Translations under genes and position numbers: made by a program
Notes under the pieces: model-generated
Told to the model about the DNA's origin: nothing
Databases searched by the model: none
The model's input: only the letters and a program-made list of their open reading frames with translations
Shown: positions 14,877 to 23,501 of the stretch, in pieces
How positions within the stretch are numbered: position 1 is the first letter of the stretch
Layout: each line of letters opens with the position of its first letter
DNA from: Kaistella chaponensis
GTDB lineage: Bacteria; Bacteroidota; Bacteroidia; Flavobacteriales; Weeksellaceae
Direction of reading: 5' to 3'
Length of the DNA stretch: 64,000 nt
Assembly: GCF_900156725.1 (NCBI RefSeq)
Contig: NZ_FTOI01000009.1
Coordinates: forward strand, 1-64,000

Positions 14877-16529
14877 ATGAACTACTTTCTTACTTATTCG
14901 GTTTACGTGATCATTCTCTCAGTATTGATGGGGATTTCTACGTGGAAACTTTTTAAAAAGATGGGTTATAATCCGCTTTTTGCATTTGTTCCTTTTTATA
15001 ATTATTACATTATTCAGAAAGAAACAGAGCACTCCAAATGGTGGGTTATTTTAGCTTATATTCCCATTGTTGGTCCAATTATGATGACTGTTTTCCATTT
15101 ATTTTTAATGAAGCATTTTGGAAAAACGAGTTTTGTTCAAAAATTACTCACCGTAATCCTTCCTTTCATTTACATGGCAACGGTTAATTATTCCAAAGAC
15201 GCTGATTTGCAAGTAGAAAATGAATTGTATTTGACAGAAGAAGAAAAAGCAGAAGGCAAAAAGGAATCTTTTCTTGGATCGATTACTTTTGCGGTCGTTT
15301 TCGCCACCATTGTACACGTTTTCTTAACCCAACCTTTTGGTATTCCAACAGGATCCATGGAAAGAACACTTCTCGTAGGAGATTTTCTTTTTGTAAATAA
15401 ATGGAGTTACGGTTTCAGAATGCCGATGCGACCTCTTGCAATTCCTTTTTTGCAGGGAACAATGATGGATACTGGCGAAAAAGGAAATCCAAAAGATGAT
15501 CCGAAATCTTATGTTGATGCCGTGAAATTACCGTACGCAAGACTTCTGCAATTCAGTAAACCACAGAGAAACGATATCGTTGTTTTCAATTATCCCCAAG
15601 ATTCTGTTCACACTGCGATCGATCGCAAAGATCCTTATGTAAAACGTTGTGTTGCCGTTGCAGGCGATGTTTTAGAATTTCGTGCGGGTAGACTTTTCGT
15701 GAATGGGAAACCCGAAACCATTTTGGGAGATCAGAAAAAACAACATAAATTTATTGCAACTACTGGAAGCCAACTCGACGTTCCCGCGCTTTACAGGAAA
15801 TACGGATTTCTGCCTGTGCAGGAAGTTCAAACGCATACCGGTTATTTATACGATTTCCAAGGTTTGACCGATGAAACCGCAAGAGAAATCAAAGCTTTGC
15901 CACAAATCATTGACTTAAAAGAGCATATTTGGCCAAAAGATTCCGCTGCAGTTTCCCTCAAATTAAACGCAATGCACGATGGCTACACGAAACATGTTGA
16001 TACCACGCAATCCATTTTCCCCATCAACAAAAAATGGAATCAAGATTGGTACGGACCACTTAGAATCCCGAAAAAAGGCGATGTAGTACAATTAAATCAG
16101 GAAACATTACCCGAATACCGCTGGATTATTTCAGAATACGAGCACAACAAACTCGAAAACAAAAACGGTAAAATCTTCGTCAACGGACAAGAAACTTCGC
16201 AATATACCATCAAGCAAGATTATTACATGATGATTGGTGACAACCGCGATGCATCGCTCGATGCTCGGTTTTTTGGCTTCGTTCCCGAAGAAAATATTGT
16301 CGGTTCTCCCATGTTTACGTGGTTAAGTGTAGAAGGTCTTTTCCCGGATAAAAGTTCCTCTTATCAACCAGAAGGAAAAAAATTCCGTTGGGATCGCATG
16401 TTCAAAGCTACAAACACCGGTGAAGCTAACAAAACCTCTTATTGGTGGGTTGCAGCGATCATTTTAATCGTCTTTTTCGGTTGGGATTATATAGCAAAAC
16501 TATTCAAGAAAAAAGATTCCGAAGATTAG
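14877..16529 (+). CDS. lepB: Signal peptidase I, long flavobacterial form
   Basis: LepB cleaves signal peptides at the periplasmic face. The N-terminus has hydrophobic segments at about 5-23, 55-77 and 87-102, then a catalytic membrane anchor at 133-152. The catalytic Ser160 is in GIPTGSMERTL and the general base Lys256 in YVKRCVAVAGD; the family box GDNRDASLDAR(F)FG is near 457-470. At 550 residues it is almost twice the length of E. coli-type enzymes outside the core: an insert of about 170 residues separates the Lys box from the GDNRDA box, and a further membrane helix sits near 525-543. This architecture is common in Bacteroidota. Confidence 0.93.
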   Translation: MNYFLTYSVYVIILSVLMGISTWKLFKKMGYNPLFAFVPFYNYYIIQKETEHSKWWVILAYIPIVGPIMMTVFHLFLMKHFGKTSFVQKLLTVILPFIYMATVNYSKDADLQVENELYLTEEEKAEGKKESFLGSITFAVVFATIVHVFLTQPFGIPTGSMERTLLVGDFLFVNKWSYGFRMPMRPLAIPFLQGTMMDTGEKGNPKDDPKSYVDAVKLPYARLLQFSKPQRNDIVVFNYPQDSVHTAIDRKDPYVKRCVAVAGDVLEFRAGRLFVNGKPETILGDQKKQHKFIATTGSQLDVPALYRKYGFLPVQEVQTHTGYLYDFQGLTDETAREIKALPQIIDLKEHIWPKDSAAVSLKLNAMHDGYTKHVDTTQSIFPINKKWNQDWYGPLRIPKKGDVVQLNQETLPEYRWIISEYEHNKLENKNGKIFVNGQETSQYTIKQDYYMMIGDNRDASLDARFFGFVPEENIVGSPMFTWLSVEGLFPDKSSSYQPEGKKFRWDRMFKATNTGEANKTSYWWVAAIILIVFFGWDYIAKLFKKKDSED

Positions 16530-16531
16530 TT

Positions 16532-16612
16532 TTAGGAGCTTAATCCCGCTCTCCACTATATCTTTTATTCCGCTGAAGCTCCATAAAAGGATGCCGTTGC
16601 GATCGGGGCTAG
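16532..16612 (+). repeat. Probable dispersed flavobacterial intergenic repeat
   Basis: The stretch from TAGGAGCTTAATCCCGCTC to GCGATCGGGGCTA is of a kind I recall as repeated between genes of many flavobacterial genomes. It can fold: ATCTTTTAT (near 16560) pairs with ATAAAAGGAT (near 16583), and the ends AGC...CCCG and CGGGGCT form an outer stem. Only one copy is in the window, so repetitiveness is from memory and not shown here. Confidence 0.45.
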
Positions 16613-16675
16613 AATTTTGGATGAATACCCGGGATTTGCTTTTTTATTAAAATTTTACTGACTGGTTTTTTAATT

Positions 16676-17287
16676 ATGAAAATTTTATTACCCCTCTTTT
16701 ATCTACCGCCTATTTCCTGGTTTTCGGTTTTTCTGCGAGAAGATGCTGAAATCGTTTTCGAACAGTTCGAAAGTTTTCCCAAACAGACATATCGTAATAG
16801 AACCGCAGTGTATGGCGCAAACGGAAGATTGCTTTTAATCATTCCCGTAAAACATAACGACACTAGAACCATCAACGAAATCGAAGTTTCGCACCGCGAT
16901 GGCTGGGAAAAAATCCATTGGAAATCGATCAAAACCGCTTATCAAAGATCCCCGTATTTTGAATATTACGAAGATCAACTCGAACAAATTTTCAATTTTA
17001 AAACCAATTCCCTCTTTGCTTTTAATCTGAACGCTTTAAAAATTATTCAGAAAATTCTGAAAACAGATAAAGGTTATTCTTTGACCGAAGAATATTTTAG
17101 AAATCCGACCGAAGAAAACTACAGAGAAAAATTCTCTCCCAAAAAAGAGCAAGAATTTATTCTCGAAGAATACTACCAAACTTTTACCGAAAAATTTGGT
17201 TTTCAAGAAGATCTTTCTATCATTGATCTTCTTTGTAACAAAGGACCGGAATCTTTGACCTATATAAAAAACATTCAAAACAAATAA
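16676..17287 (+). CDS. WbqC family protein
   Basis: The protein shows WbqC-family features: an N-terminal PLFYLPPISWFSVFL, NRTAVYGANGRLLLIIPVKH near 42-61 and WKSIKTAYQRSPYFEYYEDQL near 85-105. WbqC-like proteins are associated with O-antigen or other surface-sugar synthesis, but their exact reaction is poorly known. The length of 203 residues fits. It sits after lepB and 11 bp before the S8 protease gene on the same strand, possibly co-transcribed with it. Confidence 0.88.
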   Translation: MKILLPLFYLPPISWFSVFLREDAEIVFEQFESFPKQTYRNRTAVYGANGRLLLIIPVKHNDTRTINEIEVSHRDGWEKIHWKSIKTAYQRSPYFEYYEDQLEQIFNFKTNSLFAFNLNALKIIQKILKTDKGYSLTEEYFRNPTEENYREKFSPKKEQEFILEEYYQTFTEKFGFQEDLSIIDLLCNKGPESLTYIKNIQNK

Positions 17288-17298
17288 ATCGTTAGTTT

Positions 17299-19011
17299 AT
17301 GAAAAAAATATTCATTGCAGCTTGTTTTATGACAGGTTTTGCCACTTTTGCACAAACTGAAGTTGCACCTTTAGATCCGATGCAAGATAAAGATTTGATG
17401 ACTTGGTACCACAAAGATTTCGCTTCTACCAATATATATGGTGTAAATACCCAAAATGCTTATAAATATTTGGAATCCAAAGGTCTGAAAGCAACTCCCG
17501 TAATTGTAGGTGTTTTAGACAGCGGAGTAGAAGTAGGTCATCCTGGGTTGATCAAAAACATGTGGACCAACCCGAATGAAGTTCCAAACAACGGAAAAGA
17601 CGACGACGGAAACGGATACGTTGATGATGTTCACGGATGGAATTTCATTGGTGGAAAAAATGGTGATATCACCGATGATAACTTAGAAGTTACCAGAGTT
17701 GTGAAAAAATACCAGCCGATTTTCGAAGGCGACGATTCTGCAAAAAACAAAGCAAATCAAGCTAAAATGCCTGAAGATTTTGCAATGTACATGAAGTCTA
17801 AAGAAATTTTTACAAAGAAAGGTGTTGAAGCTAAACAAGGCTACGAAACGTATAAAAAAATTCAAGACTTAATTCCAACGATGGTGGGAATGCTTAATGG
17901 GCAAAATTTAACTCCGGAATTGGTTGCAGCGATTAAACCTACGAATCAGGAACAGGCAATGTCTGCTTCTATTTTGTCTCAAATGGCGCAAGACCCGAAT
18001 GTAAATGGAAAATCACCTGCAGAAGTGTTTGTATTTTTAAAAGATCAAATGAAAGAAGCTGTAGGTTATTTCGAAGTACAGGCAACCAAACAATATAATC
18101 TTGATTTTGATCCTCGTGCTGCAATCGTTGGTGATAATTATGATGATTATACGCAGAAAACCTATGGTAACAATCATTATGCAGATCCAAAAGGTGAGCA
18201 TGGAACACACGTTGCCGGAATTATTGCTGGACTTCCGCAAGGAAAAGAAGTACAGTACGGAGTGGGTTACAAAGTCGCAAAAATTATGGCAGTAAGAGCC
18301 GTTCCTAATGGTGACGAAAGAGACAAAGATGTTGCAAATGCAGTAAGATATGCAGTTGATAACGGTGCGAAAATATTAAATATGAGTTTCGGAAAGCCAG
18401 TTTCACCGGGTAAAAATGTAGTTTGGGAGGCGTTTAAATATGCACAGGACAAAGGAGTTCTTTTGGTGAAAGCTGCAGGTAACGAAAATGAAAACGTTGC
18501 AGAAAATGTGTATTATCCAACCAATTTCAAAAACGTGGAAGATGCAAAACCTTATATCAACAACATGATTGTGGTAGGAGCTTCTACAAATAATAATGAA
18601 TTTTTAAGAGCAGATTTTTCCAATTATAATCAGAAAATGGTGAATGTTTTTGCTCCAGGTGAAAAAATTTATTCTACGGTTCCAGCTGCGAAATACGCCT
18701 ATCTTCAGGGAACGTCTATGGCTTCTCCAGTTGTTGCAGGTGGTGCAGCGGTACTTTTAGCGTATATGCCCAATTTAACACCTGCTCAAGTAATTGAGTC
18801 ATTGGTGAAAACAACGAATAAATCTACTGTAAATGCGATGATCAGCTCCAACACAAACAATAGATTTGATCTTATATCTGAAGCAGGTGGTGTGATCGAC
18901 CTGAAAAAAGCTGCAGAATACGCTTATACCAATTTCTACAAAGCGAATTCTTCTCCTTCTACCATAAAGACCAAAGCGGTAAAAAAGAAAAAAATGAAAA
19001 AAGTAAAATAA
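17299..19011 (+). CDS. Secreted subtilisin-like (S8) serine protease
   Basis: A signal peptide (1-18, cleavage after FAQ) directs export. The S8 catalytic triad is complete: Asp74 in GVLDSG, His304 in HGTHVAG and Ser473 in GTSMASP, with the oxyanion Asn in AAGNEN near 394. An insert of about 180 residues, largely helical and charged, separates the Asp and His boxes, which is long for subtilisins but seen in Bacteroidota homologues. The C-terminus is a lysine-rich tail and lacks a T9SS sorting domain, so the enzyme is probably periplasmic or outer-membrane associated. A terminator follows directly. Confidence 0.92.
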   Translation: MKKIFIAACFMTGFATFAQTEVAPLDPMQDKDLMTWYHKDFASTNIYGVNTQNAYKYLESKGLKATPVIVGVLDSGVEVGHPGLIKNMWTNPNEVPNNGKDDDGNGYVDDVHGWNFIGGKNGDITDDNLEVTRVVKKYQPIFEGDDSAKNKANQAKMPEDFAMYMKSKEIFTKKGVEAKQGYETYKKIQDLIPTMVGMLNGQNLTPELVAAIKPTNQEQAMSASILSQMAQDPNVNGKSPAEVFVFLKDQMKEAVGYFEVQATKQYNLDFDPRAAIVGDNYDDYTQKTYGNNHYADPKGEHGTHVAGIIAGLPQGKEVQYGVGYKVAKIMAVRAVPNGDERDKDVANAVRYAVDNGAKILNMSFGKPVSPGKNVVWEAFKYAQDKGVLLVKAAGNENENVAENVYYPTNFKNVEDAKPYINNMIVVGASTNNNEFLRADFSNYNQKMVNVFAPGEKIYSTVPAAKYAYLQGTSMASPVVAGGAAVLLAYMPNLTPAQVIESLVKTTNKSTVNAMISSNTNNRFDLISEAGGVIDLKKAAEYAYTNFYKANSSPSTIKTKAVKKKKMKKVK

Positions 19012-19030
19012 AAAATACTTAAATATTAAA

Positions 19031-19058
19031 AAAATCCGTTTTTAACGGATTTTTTTTT
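19031..19058 (+). terminator. Terminator after the S8 protease gene
   Basis: AAATCCGTT pairs with AACGGATTT around a short T/A loop and runs into a row of T. Confidence 0.85.
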
Positions 19059-19117
19059 CTTTGTGTGTACAATTGGCACGGTTTTTTGTAACTTGTATTT
19101 TAAATAATTAAATCACT

Positions 19118-19606
19118 ATGAAAAATTTATTACTTGCAGGAATTGTAGGCGCTATCATGAGCGTTTCTTGTTCCACCGTGAAAACAGCAAAAACAGCACA
19201 ATCTGACCGTGTAGAATTTCTTAAACTAAAAGGAGATTGGGAAGTAACAAGTGTTGATTACGACAAAAATTTTAAAGTTAAACCTTTTGATGAGGGAGCT
19301 GATGCGAAATGTTTCGTTGGAAGTCATTGGAGATTAATCCCGAATAATTACAGCGGTTCTTATACTTTAAGCGGAGGTGGCGCATGTCCAAGTCTTATTC
19401 AACCTATTAAATTCGAAGTAGTAAACGGAACTGAATTCAAATTCAAGAAACTATTGGAAGGATCTAAAGCCAAAGCTGTTACTGTAGGGTATTCTCTTAA
19501 TTTAATCAGCCAAACTACCGATTCGTTTTCATTAGAACAAAATGTTCCTTCAGGTAGCGATAATGTAAGAATCGTTTATAATTTCGCTAGAACAGGAATG
19601 AAATAA
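19118..19606 (+). CDS. Lipocalin-like lipoprotein
   Basis: A lipoprotein signal ends at Cys18 (SVSCSTVK), so the protein is lipid-anchored. The mature part resembles the bacterial lipocalin-like fold of Bacteroidota: LKGDWEVTSVDYD near 37-49, then a predicted beta-barrel with SGSYTLSGGGACPS and an internal Cys pair candidate (Cys68, Cys91). Lipocalins bind small hydrophobic ligands, but the ligand is unknown. It is followed within 20 bp by an OmpA-type lipoprotein gene, and the two probably form one unit. Confidence 0.8.
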   Translation: MKNLLLAGIVGAIMSVSCSTVKTAKTAQSDRVEFLKLKGDWEVTSVDYDKNFKVKPFDEGADAKCFVGSHWRLIPNNYSGSYTLSGGGACPSLIQPIKFEVVNGTEFKFKKLLEGSKAKAVTVGYSLNLISQTTDSFSLEQNVPSGSDNVRIVYNFARTGMK

Positions 19607-19625
19607 TAATAGTAAAAAATAAATT

Positions 19626-20318
19626 ATGAAAATTTTTAACAAAACAAACATCGCTGCACTTTTCATCTCGTCTTCTTTAATCTTGACAAGTTGTGAAGCT
19701 GTACAAAATTCAAATAATCAGCAAAGAGGTACCGTAATCGGTGCTACAGGAGGAGCCGTTCTTGGTGGAATCTTAGGAAATAACATCGGAAAAGGGGGTA
19801 ACTCAGCTCTTGGTGCAGTTCTAGGAGGGATCGTAGGTGGTGTTGCCGGGAATGTTATCGGTAATAAAATGGATAAGCAAGCAAAAGAAATCAAAGAAAC
19901 ATTACCTGGAGCGGAAGTAGAAAGAGTAGGTGAAGGAATAAAAATTACGCTGAAAGAAAACATGGTTAATTTTGCTTTTGATTCCTCGAATTTAACAGCA
20001 ATTGGTAAAGCTAACTTAGATAAGTTGGCAACCGTTTTATCAAATAATCCAGATACTAATATTAATATCTACGGTTATACAGACAGTAAAGGAGCAGATT
20101 CTTATAATCTTTCCCTTTCTGACAGAAGAGCTGCTGCAGTAAAAAGTTATTTGTCATCTAAAGCAGTTGCTTCAGCGAGAATGAATACGATGGGAATGGG
20201 TGAAGCTGATCCAATCGCAAGTAACGATACCGATGCAGGTAGAGCGCAGAACAGAAGAGTCGAATTTGCAATTACTGCAAATCAAGATATGATCAATGAT
20301 GCAAAAACTGCACAGTAA
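19626..20318 (+). CDS. OmpA-family lipoprotein with glycine zipper
   Basis: A lipoprotein signal ends near Cys23 (LTSCEAV). Residues 35-82 form a glycine zipper (GGAVLGGILGNNIG, GGIVGGVAGNVIGNKMD), and from about 110 to 220 the OmpA_C domain follows with the peptidoglycan-binding motif NIYGYTDSKGADSYNLSLSD and the terminal GRAQNRRVEF. It tethers the outer membrane to peptidoglycan. It shares an operon with the lipocalin-like lipoprotein and is closed by a terminator. Confidence 0.92.
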   Translation: MKIFNKTNIAALFISSSLILTSCEAVQNSNNQQRGTVIGATGGAVLGGILGNNIGKGGNSALGAVLGGIVGGVAGNVIGNKMDKQAKEIKETLPGAEVERVGEGIKITLKENMVNFAFDSSNLTAIGKANLDKLATVLSNNPDTNINIYGYTDSKGADSYNLSLSDRRAAAVKSYLSSKAVASARMNTMGMGEADPIASNDTDAGRAQNRRVEFAITANQDMINDAKTAQ

Positions 20319-20343
20319 TTTTTCATTCAATTCATAATTATAT

Positions 20344-20366
20344 ATCCGCTTCGGCGGATTTTTTTA
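20344..20366 (+). terminator. Terminator after the OmpA lipoprotein gene
   Basis: ATCCGC and GCGGAT pair around a TTCG tetraloop and are followed by a T-run. Confidence 0.85.
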
Positions 20367-20405
20367 TTTTAAAATCACTAATTTCGCAATTGATTTTTTA
20401 TACGA

Positions 20406-21290
20406 ATGATTAAATATTTAAAACTGCTTCGCGTAGAACAATGGATCAAAAATTTTTTCGTCTTTGTTCCCTTATTTTTCTCCGGCAATATCACCAACTT
20501 CGATTTATTGGGCAAAAGCATTTTTGCTTTCATTATTTTTTCCTTGGCTGCAAGTTCTATTTACATCATTAATGATTATTCTGATATCGAATCAGACAGG
20601 AAACATCCGGAAAAAAGAAGACGGCCACTTGCAAGTGGTGCAATTTCAAAAAGAACAGCGCTCATCGTTTTGGTTGCGCTCATCAGTTTGAGTATCGCGC
20701 TTATTTACTTTGGTGCGCAATACTTTCATCATAATTTTTGGAAATTTGCCACGATCATTGCATTTTATTTTTTCATGAATTTGGCTTATACTTTTAAGCT
20801 TAAGCACGTCGCAATCATCGATGTGAGTATTATTTCCTTAGGTTTTGTTTTGAGGGTTTTGGCGGGAGGTTATGCTACTGGCATTTTCATTTCTCAATGG
20901 GCAATCTTGCTCACCTTTGTTCTAGCGCTCGTTTTGGCCATCGGAAAAAGGAGAGGAGAATTGATCAACGCACAAATTTCCGGTAAAACCAGAAAAGCTC
21001 TAGATGGTTACAATGTGCAATTTGCCGATATTGCACTTTCTGTAAGTTGTACATTGGCGATTGTTTGTTATTTAATGTTTACGCTTTCTCCCGAAGTTCA
21101 GCAACGTTTTCATGCACGGGTTTTCTATACCGTGATTTTTGTTGTTTTCGCCTTTTTAAGATATTTACAACAAACCTTGGTTTACAATAAAACCGAATCT
21201 CCTACCAAAATAATTTACAGAGACCGGTATATTCAGATCACTTTGGTGTTGTGGGTCGCTGCCTTTTTACTTCAAATTTATTTTAAATAA
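20406..21290 (+). CDS. UbiA-type decaprenyl-phosphate phosphoribosyltransferase
   Basis: This integral-membrane prenyltransferase closely resembles mycobacterial DPPR synthase (Rv3806c/UbiA). The first Asp-rich motif NDYSDIESD is at residues 56-64, followed by RKHPEKRRRPLASGAI, and there are about eight to nine membrane helices; a second polar loop has GKRRGELINA near 176. The expected reaction transfers phosphoribose from PRPP to polyprenyl phosphate. The next three genes supply a DprE1-like oxidase, a DprE2-like reductase and a HAD phosphatase, so the context strongly supports a polyprenyl-phosphoryl-arabinose route and not quinone or heme synthesis. Confidence 0.88.
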   Translation: MIKYLKLLRVEQWIKNFFVFVPLFFSGNITNFDLLGKSIFAFIIFSLAASSIYIINDYSDIESDRKHPEKRRRPLASGAISKRTALIVLVALISLSIALIYFGAQYFHHNFWKFATIIAFYFFMNLAYTFKLKHVAIIDVSIISLGFVLRVLAGGYATGIFISQWAILLTFVLALVLAIGKRRGELINAQISGKTRKALDGYNVQFADIALSVSCTLAIVCYLMFTLSPEVQQRFHARVFYTVIFVVFAFLRYLQQTLVYNKTESPTKIIYRDRYIQITLVLWVAAFLLQIYFK

Positions 21291-21379
21291 TGAAATCGCA
21301 AAGACTCGAAATTACAAACAATAATGAACATTCTGTGGCGATTGCATCTGACCTTAAAAAAATAATTACCAAGAGATGA
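21290..21379 (+). CDS. Possible 29-residue coupled micro-ORF
   Basis: ATG at 21290 overlaps the UbiA stop codon by one base, and the TGA at 21377 overlaps the next ATG in an ATGA junction. The peptide is polar (MKSQRLEITNNNEHS then a short helical end). I recognise no family. The precise overlaps at both ends suggest translation as a coupling element between the two enzymes, though chance is possible for such a short frame. Confidence 0.35.
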   Translation: MKSQRLEITNNNEHSVAIASDLKKIITKR

Positions 21380-22692
21380 AACCGAATTTTATCCAGAAAG
21401 TCACAAATTGGGGAAATTTTCCTGTTGTAGAAAAAGAAATAAAGTCAGAAGATTCCCTTCAGAAAATTATAAATTTCATAGATAACAGCAACGAAATCAT
21501 CGCGCGTGGAAATGGCAGATGTTATGGCGATGCCTCTCTTTCTGAACATATTTTTTCAACCAAAAGATTAAATAAATTCATAAGCTTTGATCGACTCAAT
21601 GGCGTTTTAGAATGTGAATCTGGAGTTCTTCTTTCTGAAATCCTTGAAGTAATCGTTCCTCAAGGTTATTTTCTTTTTGTAACACCGGGAACCAAATTTA
21701 TCACCGTTGGAGGAGCAATCGCCTCCGATGTTCACGGCAAAAATCACCATGCTGAAGGTTGTTTCTCGGAGTATCTGATTTCATTTTCTTTATTAAATGA
21801 AAATGGTAATGTTTTACAATGCTCTCAAACAGAAAACGTCGAGAAATTTTGGTCAACAATCGGTGGAATGGGTTTAACAGGAATTATTCTTTCTGCAAAA
21901 TTCAAATTAAAAAATATTGAAACGGCGTATATTCGTCAGGAAAGCATCAAAGCAGAAAATTTAGACGAAATCTTCAAATTATTTGATGAAAGTGAGAACT
22001 GGACGTACAATGTCGCCTGGATCGACTGCTTGCAAACAGGCAATAATATCGGCAGAAGTATTCTGATGAGAGGCGAACACGCATTCAGACATCAACTCCC
22101 AAAAAATTTGCAGGATAATCCCTTAAGACTAAAGAAAAAATTGAATCCCACGGTTCCTTTTTATTTTCCTAATTTTTTACTTAATAATCTCACGGTCAAG
22201 ATTTTCAATCTTCTTTATTTTAATAAGCAACGCAACAAAGAAGTTAAAAGTTATATTGATTACGAAACCTTTTTCTATCCATTAGATGCCATCAATGACT
22301 GGAATAAAATTTATGGGAAAAGTGGATTTATACAGTATCAAATGGTAATTCCGAAGGAGAAAGGAAAGGAGGGAATGCGAAAAATACTAGAAACCATCGC
22401 CAAAAGTGGAAACGGATCGTTCCTAGCGGTGCTGAAATTGTTTGGCGAAAATAATCCTAATGCTTACAATTCATTTCCGGTCGAAGGCTATACTTTGGCT
22501 TTAGATTTCAAAGTTAATGCGAAACTGAAAAATTTGGTCGAAAAATTAGACAAAATTGTGGAGGAGTACGGCGGTAGAATTTATTTGAGCAAAGACAGCA
22601 TGAGCAAATCTTCTTTGACCAATTACCTTCAAAATGTGCAGAATCCGAAGTTTGTTTCGATGCAGCACAAAAGGATCATTAATAACAATTGA
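21376..22692 (+). CDS. DprE1-like FAD-dependent decaprenylphosphoryl-ribose oxidase
   Basis: The FAD-binding PCMH-type oxidase has RGNGRCYGD near 44-52 and VGGAIASDVHGKNHH at 111-125, nearly the mycobacterial DprE1 signature. DprE1 oxidises decaprenylphosphoryl-ribose at C2; the SDR encoded next would reduce the ketone to the arabinose epimer. Aligning GYTLALDF (371-378) with the corresponding mycobacterial region puts Ala375 at the position of Cys387, the target of benzothiazinones, and Lys406 at Lys418, with the same 31-residue spacing. The 438-residue length is close to DprE1. The start is set by the ATGA overlap with the micro-ORF. Confidence 0.87.
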   Translation: MKPNFIQKVTNWGNFPVVEKEIKSEDSLQKIINFIDNSNEIIARGNGRCYGDASLSEHIFSTKRLNKFISFDRLNGVLECESGVLLSEILEVIVPQGYFLFVTPGTKFITVGGAIASDVHGKNHHAEGCFSEYLISFSLLNENGNVLQCSQTENVEKFWSTIGGMGLTGIILSAKFKLKNIETAYIRQESIKAENLDEIFKLFDESENWTYNVAWIDCLQTGNNIGRSILMRGEHAFRHQLPKNLQDNPLRLKKKLNPTVPFYFPNFLLNNLTVKIFNLLYFNKQRNKEVKSYIDYETFFYPLDAINDWNKIYGKSGFIQYQMVIPKEKGKEGMRKILETIAKSGNGSFLAVLKLFGENNPNAYNSFPVEGYTLALDFKVNAKLKNLVEKLDKIVEEYGGRIYLSKDSMSKSSLTNYLQNVQNPKFVSMQHKRIINNN

Positions 22693-22737
22693 ATTATTGA
22701 CTAAAAGTAAATATTCATCCCCAATTATCTCTCCACT

Positions 22738-23463
22738 ATGATTATTCTCGGCAGTAATTCAGAAATTTCTCAGGCTTTTGTCGAAAAAGCTTTAGAAGCG
22801 AACGAAAAATATTCTACAATTTACCTTTTTACCTCAAACAAAGAAACCACAGAGAAATTTGCGAAACATCTCGATGTGAAATTTTTGCAGCAAACCGAAG
22901 TCATAGAATTGGATTTAAGAGCGGAAATTGATTATACCAAATTCGATTATATTTCTTCCGATTTACTTTTCTGCGGCACAGGATATTTAGGTGAAGGTAC
23001 CGAAGAGGGATTATATGATCAGAAAAATACCGAATTAATTATTGATATCAATTACGCAAAATTAGTTCCTGTACTTACTTTTTTTGCAAAGAAAATGGAA
23101 AGACAGCGCGCCGGAACGATGATCGTATTGTCTTCTGTCGCAGGTGAAAGAGGTCGGCAAAGTAATTTTATTTATGGAAGTGCAAAAGCGGGTTTAACAG
23201 CTTATTTAAGCGGACTCCGGAATTATATGTTTGAAAGAAAAGTACATGTTCTTACTATAAAACCAGGTTTTATGGATACGAAAATGACCGAAGGTTTACC
23301 GCTGAATCCAAAATTAACAGCCACACCAAAACAAGCTGCAGAAGCCATCTACAAAGCCTACAAAAGCGGCAAAAACGTGGCGTATATTCTCCCGATTTGG
23401 AGAATCATCATGTTGATCATCAAAAATATTCCGGAATTTATTTTTAAAAAGTTGAAACTTTAA
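22738..23463 (+). CDS. DprE2-like short-chain dehydrogenase
   Basis: A short-chain dehydrogenase with an N-terminal nucleotide loop ILGSNSEIS (residues 3-11) in place of the textbook GxxxGxG, and catalytic Ser132/133, Tyr146 and Lys150 in SSVAGERGR...YGSAK. In mycobacteria the partner of DprE1 is an SDR of this type that reduces the 2-keto intermediate to decaprenylphosphoryl-arabinose; gene order supports the same step here. The hydrophobic C-terminus (IIMLIIKNIPEFIF) could bring it to the membrane. It lies 45 bp after the oxidase gene. Confidence 0.82.
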   Translation: MIILGSNSEISQAFVEKALEANEKYSTIYLFTSNKETTEKFAKHLDVKFLQQTEVIELDLRAEIDYTKFDYISSDLLFCGTGYLGEGTEEGLYDQKNTELIIDINYAKLVPVLTFFAKKMERQRAGTMIVLSSVAGERGRQSNFIYGSAKAGLTAYLSGLRNYMFERKVHVLTIKPGFMDTKMTEGLPLNPKLTATPKQAAEAIYKAYKSGKNVAYILPIWRIIMLIIKNIPEFIFKKLKL

Positions 23464-23501
23464 TCGAACACAAGTCGATTATTAACGATCACTAATCCAA
23501 T

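Noticed and set aside
20406-21290. Quinone-pathway UbiA or heme O synthase
   Set aside because: The NDYSDIESDRKHPEKRRRPLASG block and the neighbouring DprE1/DprE2-like genes point to DPPR synthase.
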